Below the pieces are notes generated by a model, which had not been told where the DNA came from, did not search any database, and was given only the letters and a program-made list of their open reading frames with translations. Of a stretch of DNA of 64,000 nucleotides, positions 50,818 through 58,569 are shown piece after piece. Numbering within the stretch: position 1 is the first letter of the stretch; each line of letters starts with the position of its first letter. Made by a program: the position numbers and the translations under genes. The DNA is from Intestinibacillus sp. Marseille-P6563. Lineage in GTDB: Bacteria; Bacillota; Clostridia; Oscillospirales; Butyricicoccaceae. The DNA lies in the NCBI RefSeq assembly GCF_900604335.1, contig NZ_UWOD01000001.1, positions 434,001-498,000 on the forward strand, read 5' to 3'.

Positions 50818-52788
50818 ATGAAGCATATGGAAACCGTTCGCCTGACCGCATCGCAGGCTCTCGTACGCTTCCTGGAAAACCAGTTTGTCAGCTTTGTTGA
50901 CATGGATGGCAACGAAGTGGAGCAGAAGTTTGTCAAGGGCATCTTCATGCTGCCCGGCCATGGCAACGTTGTCGGCTTTGCCAACGGCGTTGAGCAGGAA
51001 CTGAAGGACATGGCCGTCTATCAGGGCAAGAACGAACAGGGTATGGCACTGGCTGCTATGGGCTTTGCTAAGCAGAACCGCCGCAAGCAGATCTTTGCTG
51101 CAACCTCTTCGGTTGGCCCCGGCGCCTGCAACATGGTAACCGCTGCTGCAACCGCAACCGCAAACAATATCCCGGTTCTGATTCTGCCGGGCGACATCTA
51201 CGCTTCCCGTCAGCCGGACCCGGTTCTCCAGCAGATGGAGCAGCCGCACAACCTGACCATCTCGGCACATGACGCTTTCCAGGCTGTTACTAAGTACTGG
51301 GGCCGCATCAACCGTCCCGAGCAGGTTATGACTGACATGATTTCGGCTATGCGTGTACTGACCGATACCGCAAACACTGGTGCCGTTGCGATCTCCCTGC
51401 CGCAGGACGTACAGGCCGAAGCTTACGACTATCCGGTTGATTTCTTTAAGAAGCGCGTATGGCGCATCGACCGCCGTCCGATCACCAAGTATGCTCTGGA
51501 AAAGGCTGTTGAGGTCATCAAGGATGCCAAGAAGCCGCTCCTCATCTGCGGTGGTGGCGTACGTTACGCAGAAGCACACAAGGTATTCCAGAAGTTCGCA
51601 GAGGACTTCGGCATTGCCTTCGGCGAAACCCAGGCCGGCAAGTCTGCTGTTGTTTGGGATCATGAGCTGAACCTGGGCGGTCTGGGCACCACCGGCGGCA
51701 TTGCTGCCAACAAGCTGGCACATGAGGCCGACGTTGTCATCGGCGTTGGTACCCGTTACACCGACTTCACCACGGCTTCCAAGTGGCTGTACCGCACGGA
51801 TGCAAAGTTTGTCAACATCAACCCGTCCGAGTTCCAGGCATATAAGATGGACGCTACTCCGGTCGTTGCGGACGCAAACGAAGCACTGACTGCTATCGGC
51901 GAAGAGCTCAAGAAGATCGGCTATCACACCGATGAAGCTTATGCAAAGGCAATTGCTGCATACCGCAAGGAGTGGTATGACGAAGTGGACCGTCTGGACC
52001 ACTGTGTTTACACCGACAAGGATTCGTTCACCCCGGAATGCAACGATGCAAACCGCGAGTGTGTTGAAAAGTACATTGAAGATACTGGCTGCAAGCTGTG
52101 CCAGACCACCGTTCTGGGTACCATCAACAAGATGATCGACGACGACGCAATCGTTTGTGCTGCGGCTGGTTCCCTGCCGGGCGATATGCAGGGTCTGTGG
52201 CGTGCTCGCAAGATCAACACCTATCACATGGAGTATGGTTACTCTTGCATGGGTTACGAAGTAGCTTCTGCACTGGGCGCAAAGATCGCTTGCCCGGATC
52301 AGGAAGTTTATGCAATGTGCGGCGACGGTTCGTTCGACATGCTGCACTCCGAACTAATCACTTCGGTTCAGATCGGCAAGAAGATCAACGTTATGCTGTT
52401 CGACAACGCTTCCTTTGGCTGCATCAACAACCTGGAAGTTGGCCAGGGCAATGCTTGCATCTGCACCGAGAAGAACATGCTGGAAGAAGGCGTCACCAAC
52501 GGCATCCATAAGGGTAAGGTTATCCAGGTAGACTATGCCGCAATCGGTGCAGCTTATGGCTGCAAGACCTACACGGTCAAGACCATCGAAGAACTCGAGG
52601 CTGCGATTGAAGACTCCAAGAAGCAGACCGTTTCTACCCTGATCGACATGAAGGTTATGCCGAAGACCATGTCCAAGGGCTATGAAAACTGGTGGCGTGT
52701 TGGTGTTGCTGAAGTTTCCACCAAGCCGGAAGTACAGGCCGCTCGCAAGGCGATCGAAGACCATCTGTGGGAAGCTCGTCACTATTAA
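50818..52788 (+). CDS. iolD: 3D-(3,5/4)-trihydroxycyclohexane-1,2-dione hydrolase
   Basis: 656 residues, TPP-dependent IolD opening the ring of the inositol-derived dione to 5-deoxy-glucuronate. N-terminal TPP pyrimidine domain with the Glu in [16 protein letters not shown], central domain ([22 protein letters not shown]), C-terminal TPP site [17 protein letters not shown] ... [16 protein letters not shown] 8 bases upstream. Forms an operon with iolB, whose substrate it makes. Other iol genes (iolG, E, C, J) are not in the window. Confidence 0.95.
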   Translation: MKHMETVRLTASQALVRFLENQFVSFVDMDGNEVEQKFVKGIFMLPGHGNVVGFANGVEQELKDMAVYQGKNEQGMALAAMGFAKQNRRKQIFAATSSVGPGACNMVTAAATATANNIPVLILPGDIYASRQPDPVLQQMEQPHNLTISAHDAFQAVTKYWGRINRPEQVMTDMISAMRVLTDTANTGAVAISLPQDVQAEAYDYPVDFFKKRVWRIDRRPITKYALEKAVEVIKDAKKPLLICGGGVRYAEAHKVFQKFAEDFGIAFGETQAGKSAVVWDHELNLGGLGTTGGIAANKLAHEADVVIGVGTRYTDFTTASKWLYRTDAKFVNINPSEFQAYKMDATPVVADANEALTAIGEELKKIGYHTDEAYAKAIAAYRKEWYDEVDRLDHCVYTDKDSFTPECNDANRECVEKYIEDTGCKLCQTTVLGTINKMIDDDAIVCAAAGSLPGDMQGLWRARKINTYHMEYGYSCMGYEVASALGAKIACPDQEVYAMCGDGSFDMLHSELITSVQIGKKINVMLFDNASFGCINNLEVGQGNACICTEKNMLEEGVTNGIHKGKVIQVDYAAIGAAYGCKTYTVKTIEELEAAIEDSKKQTVSTLIDMKVMPKTMSKGYENWWRVGVAEVSTKPEVQAARKAIEDHLWEARHY

Positions 52789-52808
52789 TTCAAAAAACTT
52801 CATGCTTC

Positions 52809-52842
52809 AAAGCCCAGGGATTATCTCCCTGGGCTTTTTAAA
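52809..52842 (+). terminator. Terminator of iolBD
   Basis: AAAGCCCAGGGA pairs perfectly with TCCCTGGGCTTT around TTATC, followed by T-rich sequence. Confidence 0.9.
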
Positions 52843-52870
52843 TTATTTTTGATTCTTCCGACAAAAAGTG

Positions 52871-52899
52871 TTGACAAATACTATGTAAAATGGTATTCT
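52871..52899 (+). promoter_or_regulatory. Promoter of tRNA-Pro
   Basis: TTGACA (52871-52876), 17 bp, TATTCT (52894-52899), 17 bp before the tRNA 5' end. Confidence 0.85.
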
Positions 52900-52916
52900 A
52901 TTTAGGCGGAACAAAT

Positions 52917-52992
52917 CCGGGTGTAGCGCAGCTGGTAGCGTGCTTGACTGGGGGTCAAGAGGCCGCAGGTTCAAGTCCTGTCACTCGGACCA
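52917..52992 (+). tRNA. tRNA-Pro (anticodon GGG)
   Basis: 76 nt. Acceptor CCGGGTG/CACTCGG, D arm with GCGCAGCTGGTAGCGTGC, anticodon stem CTTGA/TCAAG with loop CTGGGGG (anticodon GGG), T arm GCAGG-TTCAAGT-CCTGT, encoded CCA. It is the integration site of the adjacent prophage; its 3' part probably forms attL. Confidence 0.95.
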
Positions 52993-52993
52993 G

Positions 52994-53037
52994 AAAACGT
53001 CGTAAATGCTTATTATTTAGCACTTACGACGTTTTTT
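52994..53037 (+). terminator. Terminator after tRNA-Pro
   Basis: AAAACGTCGTAA...GC pairs with GC...TTACGACGTTTT, followed by a T run. It starts right after the tRNA CCA and may partly come from the phage attachment region. Confidence 0.8.
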
Positions 53038-53100
53038 CATTTCATTTTTTAATTGGTTGTACTTGTAAATATGTGCTTATTGCAAATCTATTGCTAATGA

Positions 53101-54234
53101 TTATAAAGCATCTGTCACGGTTCTCAGGTCATCAAAAGAAATGTCCTGATAATGCCGGAGCATCTTTGTGCTGGTGTGTCCGATCAACTCTAGCTTATCT
53201 GCATCTGCACCTTCTACTCGCTTCATCATTGTGGCGAATGTATGGCGGCAGCTATGCGGGGTGTATTTCTTTCGCTTCACTCCGTCTTTCTCAACGGTCG
53301 GATTTCCTATTCCACATTCTTCTAATACGTTATAGAACAGGTTTCGGTAAGCAGCAATACCCATCGCGCTTCCATCATCAGCACAGAATACCGATCCGGC
53401 TATTTTACCCTCAACCAGCCGGTCGATGATTGGTTGAATCTTGGGCGATACTGTAACAATACGATCACGTCCTGCATCGGTCTTTGCGCCTCCCACAAAT
53501 GCTCTTTCTTTGCGGTTATAGTTTTTCGCATCCAGCGCTAGAAACTCGGATGGTCTGAACCCCAGATAGCATTGGCATAGTACATAATCTGCTCCCTTGA
53601 CTTTCCCAACATTCTTAGAAATGGTTTCAACATCTTCAATCGGTATTCCATCTTTCTTCCCTTGTTCACCACCACGAGCCTTTACATATTCGCCCATATT
53701 AAGGGTCGCTATGTTTCTTGGTATGGCGTATTTATACAGCAAACCGCAAAGGGTTTTCATGTTCTCCCGCGTGCGTTTTCCTTTCGGGCAATCATCGATA
53801 CACTCTTGCAGATCATCAACGGTAATATCAGCGACCTTCAAAAACCATACCGGCTGAAAATGCTTCATTGCCGCCGAATAACAATCCATCGTTGACTTGC
53901 TGGCTTTGTGGGTCGGCATCCATGTATCATACAGCTTTTGGAATGTAATGGATATTTCTTTCTTTGCAGTCGATAACTGCGGTAGATACTCTACTGCATC
54001 TTTTTTTGTCTTGAATCCAGACTTAGACCGGGTTATCCTGTGTGACTTGCCATCCGGTTCAATTCGGTATCCAAGTGTCTTAATCGCAATCCACGTCCCG
54101 TTTGGAAGCTTATACACACTTCCCTGTCCGTTCCCACGGCTCTTTGTCCGCTGCTGCACACTTTGTTTTGCGCCGCATTTCAGACAATACTTGCTTTCAT
54201 CAGGAATTTCAGCTTTGCATTTCCTACACTTCAT
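53101..54234 (-). CDS. int: Prophage tyrosine integrase with N-terminal zinc ribbon
   Basis: 377 residues. Unusual N-terminal zinc ribbon MKCRKCKAEIPDESKYCLKCGAK (two CxxC pairs), then arm-binding AP2-like part (GNGQGSVYKLPNGTWIAIKTL), core-binding domain (ISITFQKLYDTWMPTHKASK) and catalytic domain with Arg in CYLGFRPSEFLAL, HSCRHTFATMM (H-x-x-R), GHTSTKMLRHYQ (His and nucleophile Tyr). Located 109 bp from tRNA-Pro and reading toward it, as expected for a phage integrated at the tRNA 3' end. Confidence 0.92.
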   Translation of the reverse strand: MKCRKCKAEIPDESKYCLKCGAKQSVQQRTKSRGNGQGSVYKLPNGTWIAIKTLGYRIEPDGKSHRITRSKSGFKTKKDAVEYLPQLSTAKKEISITFQKLYDTWMPTHKASKSTMDCYSAAMKHFQPVWFLKVADITVDDLQECIDDCPKGKRTRENMKTLCGLLYKYAIPRNIATLNMGEYVKARGGEQGKKDGIPIEDVETISKNVGKVKGADYVLCQCYLGFRPSEFLALDAKNYNRKERAFVGGAKTDAGRDRIVTVSPKIQPIIDRLVEGKIAGSVFCADDGSAMGIAAYRNLFYNVLEECGIGNPTVEKDGVKRKKYTPHSCRHTFATMMKRVEGADADKLELIGHTSTKMLRHYQDISFDDLRTVTDAL

Positions 54235-54507
54235 ACCTTTTCATTCCTTTTTTTGTTAATAATTAAGGTGCTTGTAAACCTTACGCAATATCCAATTGTA
54301 TTGAACTTTTACAAATATTGAATCTACACTATATACGCTTTGCCGATTTTAAATTTTAGTGCTTGCGTACGCCCCAAAAACTGTATAGAATAAGCACTAC
54401 ACCGGTTGCAAAGAGCGCTCTCCCCGAAATGGGGATGGTATTGGAGAACGCATGGCGGGGTATGCTCCCGCCACTCCTTTTCACATTTCAGTAGAAAGGA
54501 CAATATC
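54235..54507 (+). promoter_or_regulatory. Leader of antirepressor gene with two hairpins
   Basis: 273 bp. A likely promoter is TTTACA (54308-54313), 16 bp, TATATA (54330-54335). Downstream, TCTCCCC-GAAAT-GGGG-type pairing enclosed by GCG...CGC (about 54416-54454) and a TGGCGGG/CCCGCCA hairpin (about 54453-54474) precede the start. Antirepressor genes of other phages are controlled by a small C4-type antisense RNA at this place; whether this is one cannot be decided by reading. Confidence 0.4.
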
Positions 54508-55266
54508 ATGACGAACGAAATTCAAATTTTCCGAAACGAACAATTTGGCCAGATTCGCATGTTGGATAAAGACGGCGAACCGTGGTTTGTGCTCAAAGAT
54601 GTGTGTGAAGCATTTGGAGAATCAAACTATCGCCGTGTTTCGGGTCGATTGGATGATGACGAAAAGGGTGTGTCGCAAATCGCTACCCCCGGCGGGAAGC
54701 AAAACATGACCATTATCAACGAATCAGGCCTGTACTCTGCGCTATTCGCTATGCAACCGGAAAAGGCGCGTGGAGTGGATGATGAATATATTGAATCCCG
54801 GCAAAAGCAGTTAAAAGCATTTAAACGCTGGGTGACATCCGAAGTCCTTCCCTCCATCCGCAAGCACGGACAATACACGGTCGATACCGAACGACACGAA
54901 AATTGGGAAATCGCAGAGCGCAACAGCCGTTCCCGCGAAGCTGCCCTGTGGCTTAAAATCGGTGAAACCGTCGGAACAGAGACATACAAGCATATCTGCG
55001 CCAGCTATGCAAGCAAGGCATTGGCAGGAAATGAAGTCATTCCGCTTCCCAAATCTGCACAGCGTCACTACACGGCATCCGAAATCGGAAATATGTTTGG
55101 TGTATCCGCGCACAAGATCGGAGCGATTGCCAAAGCGAACCACTTGAAAACCGAAGTGTATGGCTCCTGGTATCATGATAAGTCCCCGTTTTCGGCAAAG
55201 GAAGTTGAAACCTTCCGATACAACAACAATGCCGTCGAACGCTTTCGAGAAATTTTCGGCTCATGA
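54508..55266 (+). CDS. Phage antirepressor (BRO-N domain)
   Basis: 252 residues from the ATG at 54508 (GAAAGGA upstream). N-terminal BRO domain: IQIFRNEQFGQIRMLDKDGEPWFVLKDVCEAFGESN, DDDEKGVSQIATPGGKQ, ESGLYSALFAMQPEKAR, FKRWVTSEVLPSIRKHGQY. C-terminal KilA-C-like part with ASEIGNMFGVSAHKIGAIAK. Antirepressors relieve CI repression during induction. It overlaps the next gene by 4 bp. Confidence 0.9.
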   Translation: MTNEIQIFRNEQFGQIRMLDKDGEPWFVLKDVCEAFGESNYRRVSGRLDDDEKGVSQIATPGGKQNMTIINESGLYSALFAMQPEKARGVDDEYIESRQKQLKAFKRWVTSEVLPSIRKHGQYTVDTERHENWEIAERNSRSREAALWLKIGETVGTETYKHICASYASKALAGNEVIPLPKSAQRHYTASEIGNMFGVSAHKIGAIAKANHLKTEVYGSWYHDKSPFSAKEVETFRYNNNAVERFREIFGS

Positions 55267-55622
55267 AGCATCGTTCCGATTTTTCAATCTGCGCTACCCC
55301 TGCAAAGATTGAATCTCCCTGCATTGAACATATTCGGCGCAACGAAATTCTGTATGTCAAAAGCGCAGAATTCCAAGGGAGTGCGCAATGGAAATTTAGC
55401 CTAGACAAAACCATAAATGCCGACATTCAAGACGAAGATTTTTTAAACCGGGTGCATTCCGGTGAAATCTCAATAAGCTCCAAAACCTATCTGATCGCTG
55501 ATGTGAAAGTTACCATCCCGTTAAAACCCGATGGCTCACCGAATGAGTCCAAAGTAAAATATTCGATTATAAAGGTTCTTTCTGTTAAAACACCTGATGA
55601 CAAAAACCAAATCAAACTTTGA
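55263..55622 (+). CDS. Hypothetical phage protein
   Basis: 119 residues starting at an ATGA overlap with the antirepressor stop. Beta-rich (QWKFSLDKTINADIQDEDFLN, SKTYLIADVKVTIPLKPDGSP) with no known motif or membrane segment. Probably translationally coupled to the antirepressor. Not recognised. Confidence 0.65.
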   Translation: MKHRSDFSICATPAKIESPCIEHIRRNEILYVKSAEFQGSAQWKFSLDKTINADIQDEDFLNRVHSGEISISSKTYLIADVKVTIPLKPDGSPNESKVKYSIIKVLSVKTPDDKNQIKL

Positions 55623-55625
55623 TAT

Positions 55626-55664
55626 AAAATCCCGACCAATTTTGCATGGCCGGGATTTTGTTTG
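55626..55664 (+). terminator. Terminator after antirepressor operon
   Basis: AAATCCCG-x-CCA pairs with TGG-x-CGGGATTT, followed by TGTTTGG. Confidence 0.7.
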
Positions 55665-55708
55665 GATATTGCTTGTAAATATATCCTTTAAATGTTATTA
55701 TAATTCAA

Positions 55709-55720
55709 GAACGAACGTTC
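55709..55720. promoter_or_regulatory. Candidate LexA (SOS) box
   Basis: GAAC-GAAC-GTTC matches the Gram-positive LexA pattern GAAC-N4-GTTC, 5 bp downstream of a TATAAT (55699-55704), where a repressor would block transcription. It lies inside a longer ACGAACGTTCGT palindrome. Confidence 0.45.
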
Positions 55721-55751
55721 GTTTTCCTTCGGTAGATCACGCTATTAGTTT

Positions 55752-55775
55752 ATAGTGGTGACTGCACTATTTTTA
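55752..55775 (+). terminator. Weak hairpin with T run
   Basis: ATAGTG pairs with CACTAT and is followed by TTTT. It could terminate a short transcript from the promoter near 55699. Confidence 0.45.
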
Positions 55776-55809
55776 CAAAACTGTTTATTTTTGAAAGGAA
55801 GCAAACGTT

Positions 55810-55995
55810 ATGAAAAACATAAGACGAGTTGCGGTACAAATCAGCACATGTAAACACAAAGAGCCTATCAAGGCTATACTGTCATCCATTCCCAGCAATC
55901 CAAGCGTCAAGCAACCCAATCCAATGAATCAAGAAATCAGCGTCACGGTCACTGATGTCCTCTCCGGGCTTAATATATCCCTTACTTACAAGTAA
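55810..55995 (+). CDS. Doubtful short gene overlapping repressor 3' end
   Basis: 61 codons (MKNIRRVAVQISTCKHKEP...) with GAAAGGA 9 bases upstream, downstream of the candidate SOS-controlled promoter. The second half overlaps the repressor gene on the other strand for 114 bp, so only the first 24 codons are independent. It might be a small SOS-induced peptide. Weakly supported. Confidence 0.3.
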   Translation: MKNIRRVAVQISTCKHKEPIKAILSSIPSNPSVKQPNPMNQEISVTVTDVLSGLNISLTYK

Positions 55996-56262
55996 ATCTG
56001 TGAGCCATTTTTCACATTCTTGAACTTCCTCCGAATCTATTACTACGGGTTCGGGGGATTTTTTTGTGTCTATTCCAAGGATATAGTCGGTTGTAACACC
56101 AAATTTTTTAGCTATATCAATGATATAGCCATGTCCTGGCTCACGTTCTCCAGTTTCATATTTTGTTACTGTAGCATACGGTCTTCCCAGTTCTTCACAC
56201 AATCGTTTCCTGGTATATCCGTTCTTTTCTCGTATTTCAACAAGCCTTTCTGGTAGTCCCAT
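55882..56262 (-). CDS. CI-like phage repressor (HTH Xre)
   Basis: 126 residues from the ATG at 56262 (AAAGGAGGT upstream). HTH: LPERLVEIREKNGYTRKRLCEELGRPYATVTKYETGER, then FGVTTDYILGID. The short C-terminal region has no LexA-like peptidase, so induction probably depends on the antirepressor. Transcribed from a perfect TTGACA-17-TATAAT promoter. Divergent from the cro-like gene, with three operators between. Confidence 0.88.
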   Translation of the reverse strand: MGLPERLVEIREKNGYTRKRLCEELGRPYATVTKYETGEREPGHGYIIDIAKKFGVTTDYILGIDTKKSPEPVVIDSEEVQECEKWLTDLLVSKGYIKPGEDISDRDADFLIHWIGLLDAWIAGNG

Positions 56263-56287
56263 TCCCGCACCTCCTTTCCTTAAACAC

Positions 56288-56316
56288 ATTATACACACAC
56301 GTTCAATTTGTGTCAA
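56288..56316 (-). promoter_or_regulatory. Promoter of repressor gene
   Basis: On -, TTGACA (56316-56311), 17 bp, TATAAT (56293-56288). Confidence 0.88.
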
Positions 56317-56325
56317 TAAAATTTC

Positions 56326-56414
56326 ACCCATTTCGGGTTAAAAATTATCTTTTACGCCTTGACATTTACCCGATACGGGTGTATCATAATAACGCGATTT
56401 AACCCAATTTGGGT
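56326..56414. promoter_or_regulatory. Three-site phage operator, ACCC-N5-GGGT
   Basis: Operators at 56326-56338 (ACCCATTTCGGGT), 56368-56380 (ACCCGATACGGGT) and 56402-56414 (ACCCAATTTGGGT). The second lies inside the spacer of the cro promoter, the third just after its -10 box, the first next to the repressor -35 box. Confidence 0.88.
56359..56387 (+). promoter_or_regulatory. Promoter of cro-like gene
   Basis: TTGACA (56359-56364), 17 bp containing operator 2, TATCAT (56382-56387). Confidence 0.85.
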
Positions 56415-56438
56415 TAAAAGAAAGGATGTGATTGTATT

Positions 56439-56642
56439 ATGTTTCCAAACATCGACGCTGAACGTGCACGACTTGGCATGAGCCGAGCATGCCTTGCAAG
56501 ACAGCTAGGAATTTCGTATAGCACTTTAAAATCTTGGATGGCTGGAAAAACCGAAATTCCATGTTCCAAGATTGTAGAAATGTCCAAGCTGTTTAATGTG
56601 TCTACTGATTATCTGCTTGGCATGGACAAGCCCGCGTCCTGA
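56439..56642 (+). CDS. Cro-like HTH protein
   Basis: 67 residues (MFPNIDAERARLGMSRACLA...): HTH with RACLARQLGISYSTLKSWMAG, SKLFNVSTDYLLGMD. AAAGGATG upstream. First early gene on + from the switch region. It would compete with the repressor at the ACCC-N5-GGGT sites. Followed by a CCCGCG/CGCGGG hairpin and the next gene. Confidence 0.85.
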   Translation: MFPNIDAERARLGMSRACLARQLGISYSTLKSWMAGKTEIPCSKIVEMSKLFNVSTDYLLGMDKPAS

Positions 56643-56675
56643 GCGGCGCGGGCTGAAAGGAAGGTGAGAAACAGA

Positions 56676-56828
56676 ATGCAATTCGTAGCAGCGGCATTTA
56701 TTCTAGGTTTCGCCGTAGGATTGGCTACATACAGACTGGCCATTGCTCTTTATATGAGGGAATGGCCTGACACGAAATGTACCTATTGTAAATACAGATA
56801 TGAACAACAAAACCGCCACAAATTGTGA
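56676..56828 (+). CDS. Small membrane protein with CxxC
   Basis: 50 residues (MQFVAAAFILGFAVGLATYR...), one N-terminal TM helix and a short tail with CTYC. GAAGGTGAG ribosome site 9 bases upstream. It overlaps nothing on + but its last bases approach the - strand module. Early phage gene of unknown role. Confidence 0.6.
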   Translation: MQFVAAAFILGFAVGLATYRLAIALYMREWPDTKCTYCKYRYEQQNRHKL

Positions 56829-56838
56829 CGGCAGATGA

Positions 56839-56985
56839 TTATTTCCCATTTGCTCTTGGCTGTTGTTGCGAAGTTGGTTTTTTCTTCGGAGCCGGGATTT
56901 TGAATGTGGGCGGTGGTACAGCGTTTCCACGGATATTGACTTTTTTATTAAGGTTGATTTGATTTGGGACATGCTTGTCATTCAT
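56839..56985 (-). CDS. Small proline/lysine-rich protein of inverted module
   Basis: 48 residues (MNDKHVPNQINLNKKVNIRG...), ending in a basic Pro/Gln-rich tail (PAPKKKPTSQQQPRANGK). The start overlaps the end of the two-TM gene (ATGAATGA), so the pair is translationally coupled. Probably unstructured. Role unknown. Confidence 0.55.
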   Translation of the reverse strand: MNDKHVPNQINLNKKVNIRGNAVPPPTFKIPAPKKKPTSQQQPRANGK

Positions 56986-57490
56986 TTAAGTCTACCTCAC
57001 TGGTGTCGTAATAAAGGCTCATGTAATTCTTACACTCGATTTCTGCTTTTTGGGCGCAATTTTGCACGAGGGGTAAATATAGAGCACCGATATAAGTGCT
57101 TTCCAGTTTGTTGTACTCGTTCCGGTATTTTGCGATGAGAGAGATGATTGTTTGATCGTCATATGCGGTGCAATCTATCTGCTCCCAATCATGTTCAATT
57201 CGTACGAGCATATTAGAAAGTGCTGGAATTATGAACTTGAATGCAATAAGCTGATTAGCTTGAGGGTGTAGAGGCTTTGTGACAATTAGGACTTGCGCGA
57301 ACGAGATGATGATGGCCCATACAAGCGGATACTGATCCCATATGCTCCAAGCAGCAATGGACGAAGCAGAAGCTATCATGCAAACAGTGCTTACAATTCC
57401 GTCTATACGTTTAGAGCGAATTTGGTAGTTCCAATAATACCGCTCTTTGTATTTCATATCCACCAGCATAGCCCAAAATTTTTCTCGCAT
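56978..57490 (-). CDS. Two-TM SLATT-like membrane protein (inverted module)
   Basis: 170 residues from the ATG at 57490 (AGGTGAG upstream). A basic amphipathic start (MREKFWAMLVDMKYKERYYW) then two adjacent TM helices (about residues 32-50 and 55-72), and a helical cytosolic tail (YRNEYNKLESTYIGALYLP...). Length and layout resemble SLATT-type effectors that form membrane pores in nucleotide-signalling defence, by eye only. It is transcribed against all neighbouring early genes, as lysogenically expressed accessory genes often are. Confidence 0.6.
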   Translation of the reverse strand: MREKFWAMLVDMKYKERYYWNYQIRSKRIDGIVSTVCMIASASSIAAWSIWDQYPLVWAIIISFAQVLIVTKPLHPQANQLIAFKFIIPALSNMLVRIEHDWEQIDCTAYDDQTIISLIAKYRNEYNKLESTYIGALYLPLVQNCAQKAEIECKNYMSLYYDTSEVDLNE

Positions 57491-57589
57491 AAATCTCACC
57501 TGACAAGATTTTACCACTTTTCCAATCATAAAGCAACAATTAAAGACAATCCTGCGCTTTAATTGCGCGGGCTGAAAGGAGGTTGAAGT

Positions 57590-58225
57590 TTGAGGAAATT
57601 CACGCAAGCTGAGTTCGATCTTTTCCACATCGATAGTAACGGATATAAAATATGTCCGACCGGAGATTATTCACAAATTAAATCATTTCATAATCGATGT
57701 AAATTTGAAGAATATTCTTACTTTGGAGATTATTCATGTTTCGGAAATGAATGCGTTTTCGGAAGAAAGTGCTCTTTTGGCGCATTTTCATTATTTGGTA
57801 AACGATGTACTTTCGATGATATGTGCATATTCCAAATTGGGTGCGAATTTTTAGATTCATGTTCATTTGGTATCCGTTGTATTTTTGCTTTATGCTGCAA
57901 ATTTGAAGATAAATGCAACTTTGGAGCCATTTCTAGTTTTGGAAAGCAATGTAAATTTGGGGAAAAATGTAGATGTGAGTTTGGAGAGTTCCGCTATATG
58001 GTTTCATTTTGTGGAATATTTGAAGAATTGAATTCCACAGACGTTTTTCTTTTGGCTAACGATTCGATCTGTGTCAGACAGGGATTGTTTGGCGGAACGT
58101 TAAAGGAATTTGTAACATATTGTAAAACAAGATATTCGAGCGAAAATCATGGAAAAACCTATATCGATTTGATTTCCGCTATAAAATCGCAATTTGAAAT
58201 CATGAGAGGACGGAGCCTGACATGA
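57590..58225 (+). CDS. Cysteine/phenylalanine hexapeptide-repeat protein
   Basis: 211 residues, TTG start with AAAGGAGGT 8 bases upstream. Residues about 35-135 are about sixteen tandem six-residue units, F-x-x-x-C-x (for example FGNECV, FGRKCS, FGKRCT, FQIGCE, FLDSCS, FGIRCI). The period-six pattern suggests a left-handed or pentapeptide-like beta-helix with a Phe core and a Cys ladder. The C-terminal 70 residues form an ordinary domain (FCGIFEELNSTDVFLLANDS...). No family recognised. It overlaps the next gene by 4 bp in the early operon. Confidence 0.8.
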   Translation: MRKFTQAEFDLFHIDSNGYKICPTGDYSQIKSFHNRCKFEEYSYFGDYSCFGNECVFGRKCSFGAFSLFGKRCTFDDMCIFQIGCEFLDSCSFGIRCIFALCCKFEDKCNFGAISSFGKQCKFGEKCRCEFGEFRYMVSFCGIFEELNSTDVFLLANDSICVRQGLFGGTLKEFVTYCKTRYSSENHGKTYIDLISAIKSQFEIMRGRSLT

Positions 58226-58569
58226 CAAACCAGTCTTTACCCAAAGGCCTTGAATCTTTGGCTATGCCTTTGGTCGAATACCTGAAATTAAACTACCACC
58301 CCCATGCTGCTATTGTCATTACAGATCAGAGGGTTGCAGTCGTGGAAGATTTGATTTCGGTTCCGGTGGGTGTTCAACAGAATAAGGTTGAAAACGCGAA
58401 TTCCCTATTGAGATTCCCGAATCAATCAAAAACCTTCCGGCATGCGAAAGAACTCAAGGAAACATCATCCATCCAAGAAGCGCAAATGCTCACAGAAAAC
58501 GGATGGCTGATAAGTAGTGTCTACTTTAAAAACGGCCAGTGGAATTATTCGCTGTTCCGTGTTGACTGA
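58222..58569 (+). CDS. Hypothetical phage protein
   Basis: 115 residues from an ATGA overlap with the repeat protein. Alpha/beta (AAIVITDQRVAVVEDLISVPVG) with a C-terminal strand-rich end (NGWLISSVYFKNGQWNYSLFRV). Not recognised. Its 3' end overlaps the convergent gene at 58545 by 25 bp. Confidence 0.65.
   Translation: MTNQSLPKGLESLAMPLVEYLKLNYHPHAAIVITDQRVAVVEDLISVPVGVQQNKVENANSLLRFPNQSKTFRHAKELKETSSIQEAQMLTENGWLISSVYFKNGQWNYSLFRVD

Noticed and set aside
50590-52347. 585-codon frame opposite iolD
   Set aside because: Codon-bias shadow of iolD, no start signals.
56703-56981. 92-codon - frame near the SLATT-like gene
   Set aside because: A 48-codon frame coupled to the upstream stop (ATGAATGA) is the better call for this strand.
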